Of a DNA stretch of 64,000 nt, positions 26,401-35,739 are shown piece by piece; the first letter of the stretch is position 1; each line of letters begins with the position of its first letter. Both the position numbers and the translations under genes were made by a program. The DNA lies in contig NZ_CAKVFS010000001.1 in NCBI RefSeq assembly GCF_934746965.1, positions 124,001 to 188,000 of the forward strand. The letters run 5' to 3'. This DNA is from an uncultured Methanobrevibacter sp. GTDB taxonomy: Archaea > Methanobacteriota > Methanobacteria > Methanobacteriales > Methanobacteriaceae. Under the pieces are notes generated by a model. That model worked only from the letters and a program-made list of their open reading frames with translations, was not told where the DNA came from and did no database searches.

Positions 26401-29114
26401 TTAATAATGTTAAAACACTCATAATTATTAAAAATTCTAAAGATTCAGAAATTGCTTACAATATTCTTGTTGGAATGGCTAATTATGTTGTTAATTCAAT
26501 TGATTCAAGCTATACTAAGTTTAATCATAATAATTTAACTATTAGTGGATATTCTATATTCGGATATTATGGAGATAACTCTGCATTTGATTCAATATTG
26601 TATAATGATATCAATATTATTGGAATGGCAAAAACTACTAATCAGGCAGCTATTTATTTCACTGGTAACTCTGCAAGTAATACTGTAGCTCATAACAATA
26701 TATTTTCTTACTCAGTTAATGGGGATGATTATGCAGTTATAATAATAGCTAATGAGAATTTATTTAATAAAGTTATAAATAATTATCTTATTAGTGGTAA
26801 TGGATCTAAACGTGCAAATGGTGCAGTTTATGCATTGTATGATTTAGTAATAGATAATACTCCTTTTAAAATCTATGTTACTGTTGATGGTAGTGATATT
26901 ACTGGAGATGGTAGTGAAGAACACCCTTATGCTTCATTAGCTTTTGCATTAAGTAAAGCTTTAAATCATTGTATAATTTACTTAGGTGATGGTGTATTTA
27001 TAGAATATAATTTAATTATTGATAAAAATGTCACTATTTGTGCTATTAATCCTGGTAAAGTAACTATTGATGCAAATAATAATCAATTATTTACTATATT
27101 AGCTAATGGTACTTTGTCAATTAATGGATTATGTGTAGCTAATGGATATAATGTTATTGGCGGATCATTGTTTATTAATTATGGTACATTATACATTAAT
27201 AATTCCATAATCTGTAACTCTTCTTCTTACTTTGATAATAGTAATCCGGTATTTGTAAATAAAACTGTTGATAGTCGTGGTAATGAGTATTGGTATACTG
27301 TAGACTGTAAAAATACAGGATTGGGTGGAGCTATATTAAATTATGGTAATTTAATTATTAATTCTACAGAATTATTCGGTAATTATGGTCATAAAGGTGG
27401 AGCAATAGCTGATTTTGGTAAAACAATTATTGATTCATCTATTATTCATGATAATCAGGGTGTTCATGGTGGAGCTATATATACTGATTCAGTTAATGAG
27501 TTTAATATCTATAACACATTATTCTACGGTAATCTTGCTGTTATTGATTTAACTCATTGTTATATTCAAAAATATTCAACTGGATGGTCTATTGACGCTG
27601 GTACTAATTATGAGTATAGATCAGTATGTGATGTTTCTGTAGGCTCTGGTGGTGCAATTTTTAATAAAAATACAGCATTAAATATTTTTGATTCAGTATT
27701 CTTCCAGAATAATGCATATAATGGTGGAGCTATTGGAAGTATTTCAAATTATGGAGAATATTCTACATATAAACCAAAAGCTTCATTATATATAAGTAAC
27801 TGTTTCTTTGTTTATAATGTAGCTAATTCAACATTTGTGGATGGTTCTTCATTAAATAATAATTATTTATATAAGAATTATGCAGATGGTGGAGCTATTT
27901 ATGGAACTTTTGATAAATTTACATTTAAAGATTCCACATTATCTTATAATAAAGCAGTAAATGATGGTGGAGCATTATATGTTCAAGCAAATGATGGACG
28001 TATTGATGGTTCTATAATTACTCATAATCGTGCAGGAGGTTCTGGAGGTGCATTATGTATTTCTAATAACTTCTTAATAACTAATACAATTATAAGTAAT
28101 AATTCAGCAACTTATGGTGGAGCTATTAGTTATAGTTCATATGTTTATTATGGTCATACTCAGAATAATTTGAATATCTTTAATTCAACTATTTCTGATA
28201 ATAGTGCATTGGAAGAAGGTGGTGCATTTTCATTAGGTGCAGCTAATGTTGTAATTCATAACTCCAATATTATGAATAATCATGCTCCTAAAGGTTCTAC
28301 TTTCCAAGCTAGAGATTCTCATTTGTATATTGATGCAAGACATAATTATTGGGAATCTTGGATTGATAAAAAGCATTCTAAACCTGGAGTTCTTGATGAT
28401 TCAGTTTGGAATTTAAATGATAAAATTATATGGAAGCCATTTTCTAGAACTATGATTAAATGGTGGCCTACTATTGTCCAACCAGATAATCCAAATGATG
28501 ATAATCCATCTAAACCTGGTAATGATAATAATCCAGTATCTCCACCTTCAATTATCAATACAAAACCTAGTTGGAGTACTAATCCGGATATTGGAAGGCC
28601 AGGTCATAATGGTCCGGGTGGTCAAGGTCCTACTGGTCCTGCTGGTGGGCCTGGAGGTGATGGTTCTAATCTAGGTCCGGGCGATGGTGGAATATATGGT
28701 CCTGCTGGTGGACATGAAGTAAATGGTACTGATCCTAAAGGAGATAGTGTTCAAGGTAATAGCAGTCAATCTGAAGGAACTCCAAACATGGACCATGGAG
28801 TTAATGGCAGTTTAGATATTAATAGTTTAAGCCAAATTAATAGTGCTAATGCTCAAAATTTAGCTACTGTAGGTTTAACTGCAAATGCTGCTTCATCAGC
28901 TAGTTCAAGTTCTTCTGGTGCTGGTGGTTCTCAAAGTTCTTCCAGTTCAAGTTCATCTAGTGATAGTTCTAAATCTTATGAGCTTGATGAAAAAGATGTC
29001 AATAAACAATTAGATGATCCAAACACAATATTTACATTTATTGGTTTAATTATTGTTCTTATAATCTGTTTGTTCATTGGTTACAAACACAGAAAAGATA
29101 AGGATAATGAATAA
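23403..29114 (+). CDS. Adhesin-like surface protein, beta-helix, Pmp-type GGA repeats, C-terminal membrane anchor
   Basis: The roughly 1900-residue protein has a signal peptide (TIWGLLLICCFILSLSAVSA). Three long Asn-rich beta-helix blocks follow, each opening with an NY..YF motif. A section with IYVTVDGSDITGDGSEEHPY and a series of GGAI...N repeats (about residues 1300-1620) resembles chlamydial polymorphic membrane protein repeats. A Pro/Gly-rich tract with GPxG collagen-like triplets (about 1690-1785), a Ser-rich tract and a transmembrane helix (about 1873-1894) with a basic tail end it. So it is anchored in the membrane and reaches through the wall. The start is unusual: a perfect AAGGAGGTGA (to 23398) precedes an in-frame ATT at 23403, which starts exactly at the signal peptide. 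TTG codons at 23361 and 23385 lack a Shine-Dalgarno. Confidence 0.85.
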   Translation: MKKQTIWGLLLICCFILSLSAVSASDVDNSTVDLNYENVAISQEINENSNVISNNNIILSPVIGGKVVEINQNNYDNYFYKFTGDIKEDSGIESGDVLKIGNISNRGFVIDRQLTLMPLDDTSKISNGFIHLVKGSDGSTVSGLTINNTKGSLSINGIYVGQLQGIWLTRSNNNTIFNNTIRIANASGVYAMPMGWSSYNKILYNDMSTYVTCVMVMGSCHYNLISHNKLETLDYNDLIVSNLIYFNPFGHADYGGSPLCVGNTISYNYLKAFCNGAMSIVLQLVYDNHVNTTIANNTIIRGSYGINLYSDNAVIYNNTIIQSSGGISAMGKDISVTYNNVSGVSQVHGILVSGEKGYSAIVAHNNVTFVDLVFGIGVSNYTEAFNNTINIKNYGIGISITDICSYVHDNRIKVNHDDGMTFIGSNNTMSNNIIDTNARGISITSTSNVKRYYYNNILNNVIRSESYGIFIKGLIYKTTISGNVIETNASVGIYKEITDEIADNNSDNMINGVIYDSTALVINDDNFYHYFDENGYLNYTFEANKTKVIFFTFLSNKDVFFVEKINVISNKQNNLLFNVTLSFSGDASGSLIRDFNFYNMNKEAIILNGVDDITFSNNNITLILKDKSPVNSAISVIDVCNNINIKNNNIYVNSKASYAYAISIPAYNPSRLNYNKALSSGFKITGNTIIMIGTGVTEGIYSDVLTESEITGNNINIISDGAAYGIASCNVIGKPHDLNISNNNIVIHSKGMAYLIELHINYNVTLVNNYLYANSNGVYGIGIYMSDNISIINNTFHIFGKDLSKITENHDVLGIGQGAIGIIKFTNNTNISGNLIYANVTIPIFIENNTSIIEFGSTYYVIDDNNYGKYFNNNINSNIIRNNDVLLLNNLTKGQTLIINIPINITSYKENVTSIVNIILNSGSSSANITNLTLINSTIILNKVSKVYVKNNNLTNSTVNVVGGSDNYIINNTFSGENCDAFIKLIDTSLGHVISNNMTFNNVKTLIIIKNSKDSEIAYNILVGMANYVVNSIDSSYTKFNHNNLTISGYSIFGYYGDNSAFDSILYNDINIIGMAKTTNQAAIYFTGNSASNTVAHNNIFSYSVNGDDYAVIIIANENLFNKVINNYLISGNGSKRANGAVYALYDLVIDNTPFKIYVTVDGSDITGDGSEEHPYASLAFALSKALNHCIIYLGDGVFIEYNLIIDKNVTICAINPGKVTIDANNNQLFTILANGTLSINGLCVANGYNVIGGSLFINYGTLYINNSIICNSSSYFDNSNPVFVNKTVDSRGNEYWYTVDCKNTGLGGAILNYGNLIINSTELFGNYGHKGGAIADFGKTIIDSSIIHDNQGVHGGAIYTDSVNEFNIYNTLFYGNLAVIDLTHCYIQKYSTGWSIDAGTNYEYRSVCDVSVGSGGAIFNKNTALNIFDSVFFQNNAYNGGAIGSISNYGEYSTYKPKASLYISNCFFVYNVANSTFVDGSSLNNNYLYKNYADGGAIYGTFDKFTFKDSTLSYNKAVNDGGALYVQANDGRIDGSIITHNRAGGSGGALCISNNFLITNTIISNNSATYGGAISYSSYVYYGHTQNNLNIFNSTISDNSALEEGGAFSLGAANVVIHNSNIMNNHAPKGSTFQARDSHLYIDARHNYWESWIDKKHSKPGVLDDSVWNLNDKIIWKPFSRTMIKWWPTIVQPDNPNDDNPSKPGNDNNPVSPPSIINTKPSWSTNPDIGRPGHNGPGGQGPTGPAGGPGGDGSNLGPGDGGIYGPAGGHEVNGTDPKGDSVQGNSSQSEGTPNMDHGVNGSLDINSLSQINSANAQNLATVGLTANAASSASSSSSGAGGSQSSSSSSSSSDSSKSYELDEKDVNKQLDDPNTIFTFIGLIIVLIICLFIGYKHRKDKDNE

Positions 29115-29237
29115 TTAAACCATCTTTTTTTCTTTTTTTCATGTTCTTTAAAAACTTTTTTATAGTACTTCTTATTTAAATTAATAACATTATGGTTGAT
29201 TTTTAACCAAATATAATTTAATTAAGAGGTGTTAATT

Positions 29238-32200
29238 ATTTCATTTAAAAGAAATACATTCATAATTCTGCTAATTTTAATTGTAATATCTTCAATTACT
29301 TTTGTTAGTGCTAATGGTGATGTTAATGCAACATATAATTCTGTTGATGATGTTATAGTTGAAAATAGCTATTGTGAATATTCAGTGGGGGATGGGTTAA
29401 ATGATGAGATTTATGTTAATCCTTCAACAAATATATCTGTAACTCCTGATGGTAGTCAAGATAAACCTTATTCTTCAATAACTGATGCAATTTATAATGC
29501 TGATGATAATTCTACTATTATTCTTATGGATGGTGTTTATAGTTCTCCTGAAGATGTTGATATTGGAATAACTAAAAATTTAGTGATTAAATCATTAACA
29601 GGGAATGTAACTATTGATGGTAAAGGTCAAAATTCCTTTTTTAACATTTTTGAAGGTAAAAATTTAAGTTTAGAAAATATTAATTTTATCAATGGTAAAA
29701 CCACATCATATTCTAATTATTATGGTGTTATTTATAATAAAGGAATTCTAACTTTAAATAATGTTAATTTTAAAAAAATGAATAATTTTATGGGCGTTAT
29801 TTATAATGAAGGAGATTTAAAAGTTTATAATTCTAAATTTTCTGATTGTTTAAGCTCTAATTATGCTGATATAATTATGAATTTTGGAAATTGTAGTGTT
29901 GTTAATAGTAAATTGATTGCAGATCCTTCAAACAAATATCCTGCAATTTATAATTTCCATAACTTGTTTGTAAACAACTCTCAAACTTTTGGAATTTATT
30001 CAAATCCTGATTTTGATGCAGATGTTTTTGAAAGCATTACTATGATAGTTATTAACTCACAAGTTGGGGCACTAAAATGTAGTAATGGTACTTTTATAGT
30101 TAATAATACAATTTCTAGTGATGGTTTTAGAGCAGAAAACTCTGTAGTTAATATGACTGGGGTATACTTTAGAACTAGTGGTTATTCAGGTATATCTTCT
30201 ATATTTAACTCTAATGCAACTATCAAATCATCATACTTCGACAACAGTATTAATATGGGTAGTTCTAATCTTAATATAACTTATTCCGTTATATTGGGGG
30301 AAATTTATGGAAATGGTATTTATGCAGCTAATGTTTCAGCAAATTATAATTGGTGGGGTATAAATAAAGGACCATTTATTAGATATGTTAAATCAGATGC
30401 TAAATATTGGATTGTAATGACTTTTGAGTGTGATGAATCTCCAATTAGTGTAGGTACTGATGCTGAATTTAGGGTAACATTAAATAAATATACTGATGGA
30501 GAATCCATGGCAAAATTAGATAATCCGTCTTTACTTCCTCAAATGACTGTTAAATTTGAATCTCAAAATGGTAAGTTTATATATTCCAGTGGAACTTTAG
30601 TTAATGGTACATTTTCCAATTATTTAAAAAATAACAATGAAAGTTCTATAGTTTATGCAGTTATTAATTCTCAAAGATTAAGGCTTGTTATTGGTACTGG
30701 TTTAACTAATTATGATTGGTATGTTTCACCAGATGGACATAATGGTTTTGGTGATGGAAGTAAGGATAATCCTTATAAAACTTTAGAGTATACAATATCC
30801 AAGGCATTAAATGGTAATACTATTTATTTATTAAGTGGAATTTACACTAATAATTGGAATTCCAATTTAAATATTGTTAAAAATTTAACTATTGTTGGAA
30901 TAGGCAATAATGTAACTTTAAGTAGAGAAAATGCTCGTAATATATTCATAATTCAGGAATGGGGTAGTTTAACACTTAAAAATTTAAATTTTACAGTTAA
31001 CATGAAACAATATTCCGATGAATTAATTGTTGTTAAAGGTGGAAATTTAACTATTTTTGATTCTAATTTCTATGATATTAGATCTGAAGCTATTGTTTTG
31101 TCAGGTGAGGGTATTCAAAATAAAGGTAATATATATGTTGATAATATTACTTTTAAAAACATTGTAGGTCCATTAATTCAAGGTGGAGCTAATATTACAA
31201 TTAATAATATTTTAGCTGAAAAATGTAGCAATATTTATACATATAGAGGTTATGAAGCATATAATGCATGTTTCCCAGTGTGGAATTCTATTACTATTTT
31301 AAATTCTACATTTAAAGATATTACTGTTGGAATTGTTAACTTAAATCCTACTTTTTATTCTTCATCTTCTATTTTAAATGGAGATTTGGTAGGTGCATTA
31401 ACTAATAAAGGTTATGTATATGTTGATGGTTGTTATTTTATAGAAAATAATTTCAGGCCTGATGATTATTATTCCAGTTCTCGTGTAGGATTAAATGCTG
31501 GTAATGATGGATATGTAAATAATTGTTCTTTTATTAAAAACAAAGGCACATTATTTGTAGGAAATCGTGTAAATAATTCTGTATTTGAATCTAATGATAT
31601 TTGTTTTGTAGATGCTAAATTAATTAATAATTCATATTTCTTCAACAATAAGAATAATGCAGTTTCATCTTCTTCTTCCACTTATTCAAGTAGGGGGGTT
31701 GCTTCTGCTGATGAAGTTTATTATTCTGTATTTGTTGGGAACAAAGCAGCATATGGTGGTGCTCTTTCAGATACTAAAATAATTCATTATTCTGTATTTT
31801 TGAATAATTCTGCAACTTATGAAGGTGATGATATCTTTGTATATAATGGTGAAGTAGATTATTCAAGTAACTGGTGGGGTTCTAATCAAAAACCTGATGA
31901 AAATAGAGTTTTTGTTCATATTGGTACCTTAACTCTTGATAATTGGGTTATAATGTCATTGGATGCTGTTACTAATACACATATTGTTGTTGCTTTAAAC
32001 AAATTAATAGATAATGATGGCAATATAGTTAATTTTGATAAAATTCTTCCATCTAGAAATGTTTATTTATCTTCTGATTATGGTGTAATTTCTCCAACTA
32101 ATGGTTCTCTTAAAAATAATAAATTTGATGCTTATGTTATTCAAAATGAAACATCTGCTGATTTCAATGTTTATGCAAAAATTGATAATCAAGTTCTGGA

Positions 32201-35200
32201 TTTAACACTTAGAAATAATAACACTCAATTAATGATGGAAAATGTGACATTTTATGGAAACAATAACATTTATGAAATCACTTTAATCAATGTAAATGGT
32301 CATAGAATATTTAATCAGACTTTAGTGGTGGAAATAACAACTCCTTCTGGTAAAAAGGAATCTTTCAATGTTGTTACTGATGAAAAAGGTTGTGCTAAGT
32401 TTGAAGTAACATATCCAGTTGGAACATATACTGTTAATGTTTATTATGCAGGTAATGGTTATTTTGAAGGATGTAATAATTCTGCTAAAATTATTGTTGA
32501 ACCATCTGTTACTTATTTAATTAGCTATAATTACACATTTTATGGTAAGAATGTTAATTTCTATGCAGTTTTAAGTAATGGTCAGGTAGGTATTGCTAAT
32601 CAACTTATTAAGATTACTATAATTGATTCCAAAGGAACTTCAAGAGTAGCTATTCTTACAACTGACTCTACAGGCCGTGCAAATGCAGTGTTAAGTTTGG
32701 ATGTTGGAAAATACACAATTAAATGTGAATACGCTGGAGATGGTTGGTATTTACCAAGTTCCTCTGTGTCTTATGTTGAAATCCGTCCAGTTAATTCAAC
32801 AATCGATGTCCCTGATGTTATTTTTTATGGTATTGGAAATGAATATCAAATCATTTTAAGAGATGCTCACGGAACATTAATTCGTGGAGAATATATTAAG
32901 GTAGTTATAAGTAGGGGTAATTTGTCTGATACGTTCACTTTACAAACTGATGAAAATGGAGTAGCTAGTTTAACTATTAATTATCTTCCTGGAACTTACA
33001 AAGTCCATGCTACTTATGCTGGAGATAATGTTTATGGTCCGGCAAGTGGTGACGGAACTATTGTAGTCAATAAAGTTTTAACTGTTATTTCAGGTTTCCA
33101 TTATATTAAAATCCCATTAAATGGTGTTTATACAGTTGTTTTAACTGATATGTTTGGTCATAGGGTTACTAATGCAACTGTGAGATTAAACTTGTATCAG
33201 GGTACTTTATTGAAAACTTATACTGGTGTAACAGATGGTAATGGAGAAGTAACTTTCCGTATTACTCAGGGTGAAGGAACTTATTTAGCTACATTTGATT
33301 TTGATGGTAATACCTGGTATATTGAATCTACTGGTGCTGCAACTATTGTTGTTGATAGTAAAACTGCATTAGGTGAAGTTTCAATTAATGCTACTGATTT
33401 TATTCAGTTTTATGGTGAAGATAAGTACTTTGTAATTTCATTTAATGATACAAATGCATACAGTTTATATGGTAAGGAAATTATAGTTACAATTTCTTCT
33501 GGTTCTTGGCAAAAAACTTACACTGTATACACGGATCTTTATGGTTTAGCCCGTTTGCAAATTACATTGGCTCCAGGTTTGTATAATATTACTTATCAAT
33601 ATACAAATCAGTATTATGGATTGTTTGCTAAGAATTCAAGTACTATTTCAGTTTACCGTATGCCAACTACTATACTTGCATCTGATGTTATTATGAATGT
33701 TGGTGAAGCTAAATATTATGAAATTAAAATACTTGATGCTAGAAATGCACCTGTTAAAAATATGCAAGTGATGATTGATATAAATGGAACAAAATATAAT
33801 GCTACTACAAATAATGAGGGTATGGCTCGTTTACTATTGGATCTTGGTGTAGGTAAGTATTTAGTTACTTATTATATAGATAGTCCATACTATATTCCAT
33901 CTTCTGGTTCATCTTATATTTTGGTAGTTGATTCAGATAAGACTTCAACAGATTTAAAAGGTGAAGATGTAAATGGATATGATAATGAATCTATGAATTT
34001 CACACTTATTTTAAGTGATATTTTAGATAATCCAATAAGCTATGCAACTGTTTTAGTTAATGTTTCCACTATTGATGGGGAATTTATTGGAACTTATAAA
34101 GGAGTCACTTTAAAAGATGGTCGTGTTGTATTTAGCTTTAATTTAGATTATGGAAAATATATTGTTTCAGCATATTATTCTGGAAGTAATTCTTATCTTG
34201 GAAGTTATACAGTTAATTATATAAGTATAGATTCTGTAAGTAACACTACAAAAACAATCTTAATTGCAGGAGATTCATCTTTAGGAGATAGTGAGGATTA
34301 TTATGTTCTTTTAATTGACGAAAATGGAACTATTTTGCCTGGAAAAACCATTAAATTTGTAATAGGTAATGAAACATATGAAACACTTACAGATTATCTT
34401 GGTAAAGCATATCTGGATGTTATTTTATCTCCAGGATTCCATGAAATTAAAGCAATATTTGATGGTGATGATACATACAAAAAATCAACTGTAAAAACTA
34501 CATTGGTTATTTCAGGTAATTCAACATATTTATTTGCTTTAAATTGTACTAAGAATTATCGTAATGGAACTCAATTCCATGTACAATTATTGGATTCTTA
34601 TTCAAAACCATTAGCTAATCGTACAATTGCTATAACAATTAATGGTAGAACTTATAATCGTACTACTGATGAAAATGGTTGGGCAACTATGAATATTAAT
34701 CTTCAGCCTGGAGAATATGAAGTGTTATGTGCATATTATGGTCCAACAGAATCTGATAATGCATTTTCAAAAGCTATGGTGAAAGTATTGCCAACAATTT
34801 TAGCAGATAATTTGATTAAGTATTATAGAAACGGATCTCAATTTTATGTTAAGATAATTGATGGTGCAGGTAAACCTATAGCTAATACTAATGTTTCAAT
34901 GAATATTAATGGAGTATTTTATGTTCGTGAAACTAACAGTGAAGGAATAGCTAGATTAAATATTAATTTACTTCCTGGAAAATATATTTTAACAGCACAC
35001 AATCCATATGATGGTTTATTAAGGGCATTTAATATTACAGTTTTATCAACTGTTGAAGCTAATGATTTAGTTAAATATTATCATAATGATTCTCAATTCT
35101 ATGCTAAATTTTTAGATGATTCTGGTAAACCATTAGCAAATACTGATATTAAATTTAATATTAATGGTGTATTTTACACACGTCAAACTAATTGGGAAGG

Positions 35201-35555
35201 TGTAGCTAAATTAACTATTAATTTACGTCCTGGGGATTATATTTTAACTGCTATCCACCATAATGGTCTTCAAGTAGGTAGTAAGGTTACTGTATATCCA
35301 ACATTGGAAGGTAGTGATTTAACTATGAACTATCATGATGGCAGTAAATTCAAAGCTCGTTTAGTTGATGGTACTGGTCGTGCATTAGCTAATGAAACTA
35401 TAACATTTAATATTAATGGTGTTTTTTATCATAGAGTTACTGATGCTAATGGTATAGCTACTTTAAACATTAACTTGATTGTAGGTAAATATATTATAAC
35501 GTCTATTTATGATGATTATGCTACATCCAACACGGTTCTAGTGAATAAATTATAA
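29238..35555 (+). CDS. Adhesin-like surface protein, beta-helix plus long Ig-like array
   Basis: This is the largest protein here, about 2105 residues. A signal peptide (TFIILLILIVISSITFVSA) leads into two beta-helix blocks, opened by EIYVNPSTNISVTPDGSQ and DWYVSPDGHNGFGDGS motifs (to about residue 890). Roughly ten Ig-like or bacterial-Ig-like domains of about 90-100 residues follow, many with YxGDNxY or TDENGxA turns. The last four modules match in order the C-terminal cassette of the genes at 18720 and 35740. There is no C-terminal membrane helix. The Shine-Dalgarno AGAGGTG (29225-29231) fits an ATT at 29238; the GTG at 29229 lies inside that Shine-Dalgarno. Function as an adhesin is inferred from architecture only. 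Confidence 0.85.
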   Translation: MSFKRNTFIILLILIVISSITFVSANGDVNATYNSVDDVIVENSYCEYSVGDGLNDEIYVNPSTNISVTPDGSQDKPYSSITDAIYNADDNSTIILMDGVYSSPEDVDIGITKNLVIKSLTGNVTIDGKGQNSFFNIFEGKNLSLENINFINGKTTSYSNYYGVIYNKGILTLNNVNFKKMNNFMGVIYNEGDLKVYNSKFSDCLSSNYADIIMNFGNCSVVNSKLIADPSNKYPAIYNFHNLFVNNSQTFGIYSNPDFDADVFESITMIVINSQVGALKCSNGTFIVNNTISSDGFRAENSVVNMTGVYFRTSGYSGISSIFNSNATIKSSYFDNSINMGSSNLNITYSVILGEIYGNGIYAANVSANYNWWGINKGPFIRYVKSDAKYWIVMTFECDESPISVGTDAEFRVTLNKYTDGESMAKLDNPSLLPQMTVKFESQNGKFIYSSGTLVNGTFSNYLKNNNESSIVYAVINSQRLRLVIGTGLTNYDWYVSPDGHNGFGDGSKDNPYKTLEYTISKALNGNTIYLLSGIYTNNWNSNLNIVKNLTIVGIGNNVTLSRENARNIFIIQEWGSLTLKNLNFTVNMKQYSDELIVVKGGNLTIFDSNFYDIRSEAIVLSGEGIQNKGNIYVDNITFKNIVGPLIQGGANITINNILAEKCSNIYTYRGYEAYNACFPVWNSITILNSTFKDITVGIVNLNPTFYSSSSILNGDLVGALTNKGYVYVDGCYFIENNFRPDDYYSSSRVGLNAGNDGYVNNCSFIKNKGTLFVGNRVNNSVFESNDICFVDAKLINNSYFFNNKNNAVSSSSSTYSSRGVASADEVYYSVFVGNKAAYGGALSDTKIIHYSVFLNNSATYEGDDIFVYNGEVDYSSNWWGSNQKPDENRVFVHIGTLTLDNWVIMSLDAVTNTHIVVALNKLIDNDGNIVNFDKILPSRNVYLSSDYGVISPTNGSLKNNKFDAYVIQNETSADFNVYAKIDNQVLDLTLRNNNTQLMMENVTFYGNNNIYEITLINVNGHRIFNQTLVVEITTPSGKKESFNVVTDEKGCAKFEVTYPVGTYTVNVYYAGNGYFEGCNNSAKIIVEPSVTYLISYNYTFYGKNVNFYAVLSNGQVGIANQLIKITIIDSKGTSRVAILTTDSTGRANAVLSLDVGKYTIKCEYAGDGWYLPSSSVSYVEIRPVNSTIDVPDVIFYGIGNEYQIILRDAHGTLIRGEYIKVVISRGNLSDTFTLQTDENGVASLTINYLPGTYKVHATYAGDNVYGPASGDGTIVVNKVLTVISGFHYIKIPLNGVYTVVLTDMFGHRVTNATVRLNLYQGTLLKTYTGVTDGNGEVTFRITQGEGTYLATFDFDGNTWYIESTGAATIVVDSKTALGEVSINATDFIQFYGEDKYFVISFNDTNAYSLYGKEIIVTISSGSWQKTYTVYTDLYGLARLQITLAPGLYNITYQYTNQYYGLFAKNSSTISVYRMPTTILASDVIMNVGEAKYYEIKILDARNAPVKNMQVMIDINGTKYNATTNNEGMARLLLDLGVGKYLVTYYIDSPYYIPSSGSSYILVVDSDKTSTDLKGEDVNGYDNESMNFTLILSDILDNPISYATVLVNVSTIDGEFIGTYKGVTLKDGRVVFSFNLDYGKYIVSAYYSGSNSYLGSYTVNYISIDSVSNTTKTILIAGDSSLGDSEDYYVLLIDENGTILPGKTIKFVIGNETYETLTDYLGKAYLDVILSPGFHEIKAIFDGDDTYKKSTVKTTLVISGNSTYLFALNCTKNYRNGTQFHVQLLDSYSKPLANRTIAITINGRTYNRTTDENGWATMNINLQPGEYEVLCAYYGPTESDNAFSKAMVKVLPTILADNLIKYYRNGSQFYVKIIDGAGKPIANTNVSMNINGVFYVRETNSEGIARLNINLLPGKYILTAHNPYDGLLRAFNITVLSTVEANDLVKYYHNDSQFYAKFLDDSGKPLANTDIKFNINGVFYTRQTNWEGVAKLTINLRPGDYILTAIHHNGLQVGSKVTVYPTLEGSDLTMNYHDGSKFKARLVDGTGRALANETITFNINGVFYHRVTDANGIATLNINLIVGKYIITSIYDDYATSNTVLVNKL

Positions 35556-35739
35556 TTTATTCTATAATTCAAATTAAAAGTAAATTTCATTTGTTTAAGG
35601 GAGTTTAACATTCTCTTATCTTTCTTTTTTATAAAATTTATTTGATAAATTTTAAATATATTTTTAAACATAAACTATTATGTTACATTTGATAATTTTT
35701 CAGATGTAATAAGTACATGTTAATTTGGTGAATTTTTCA

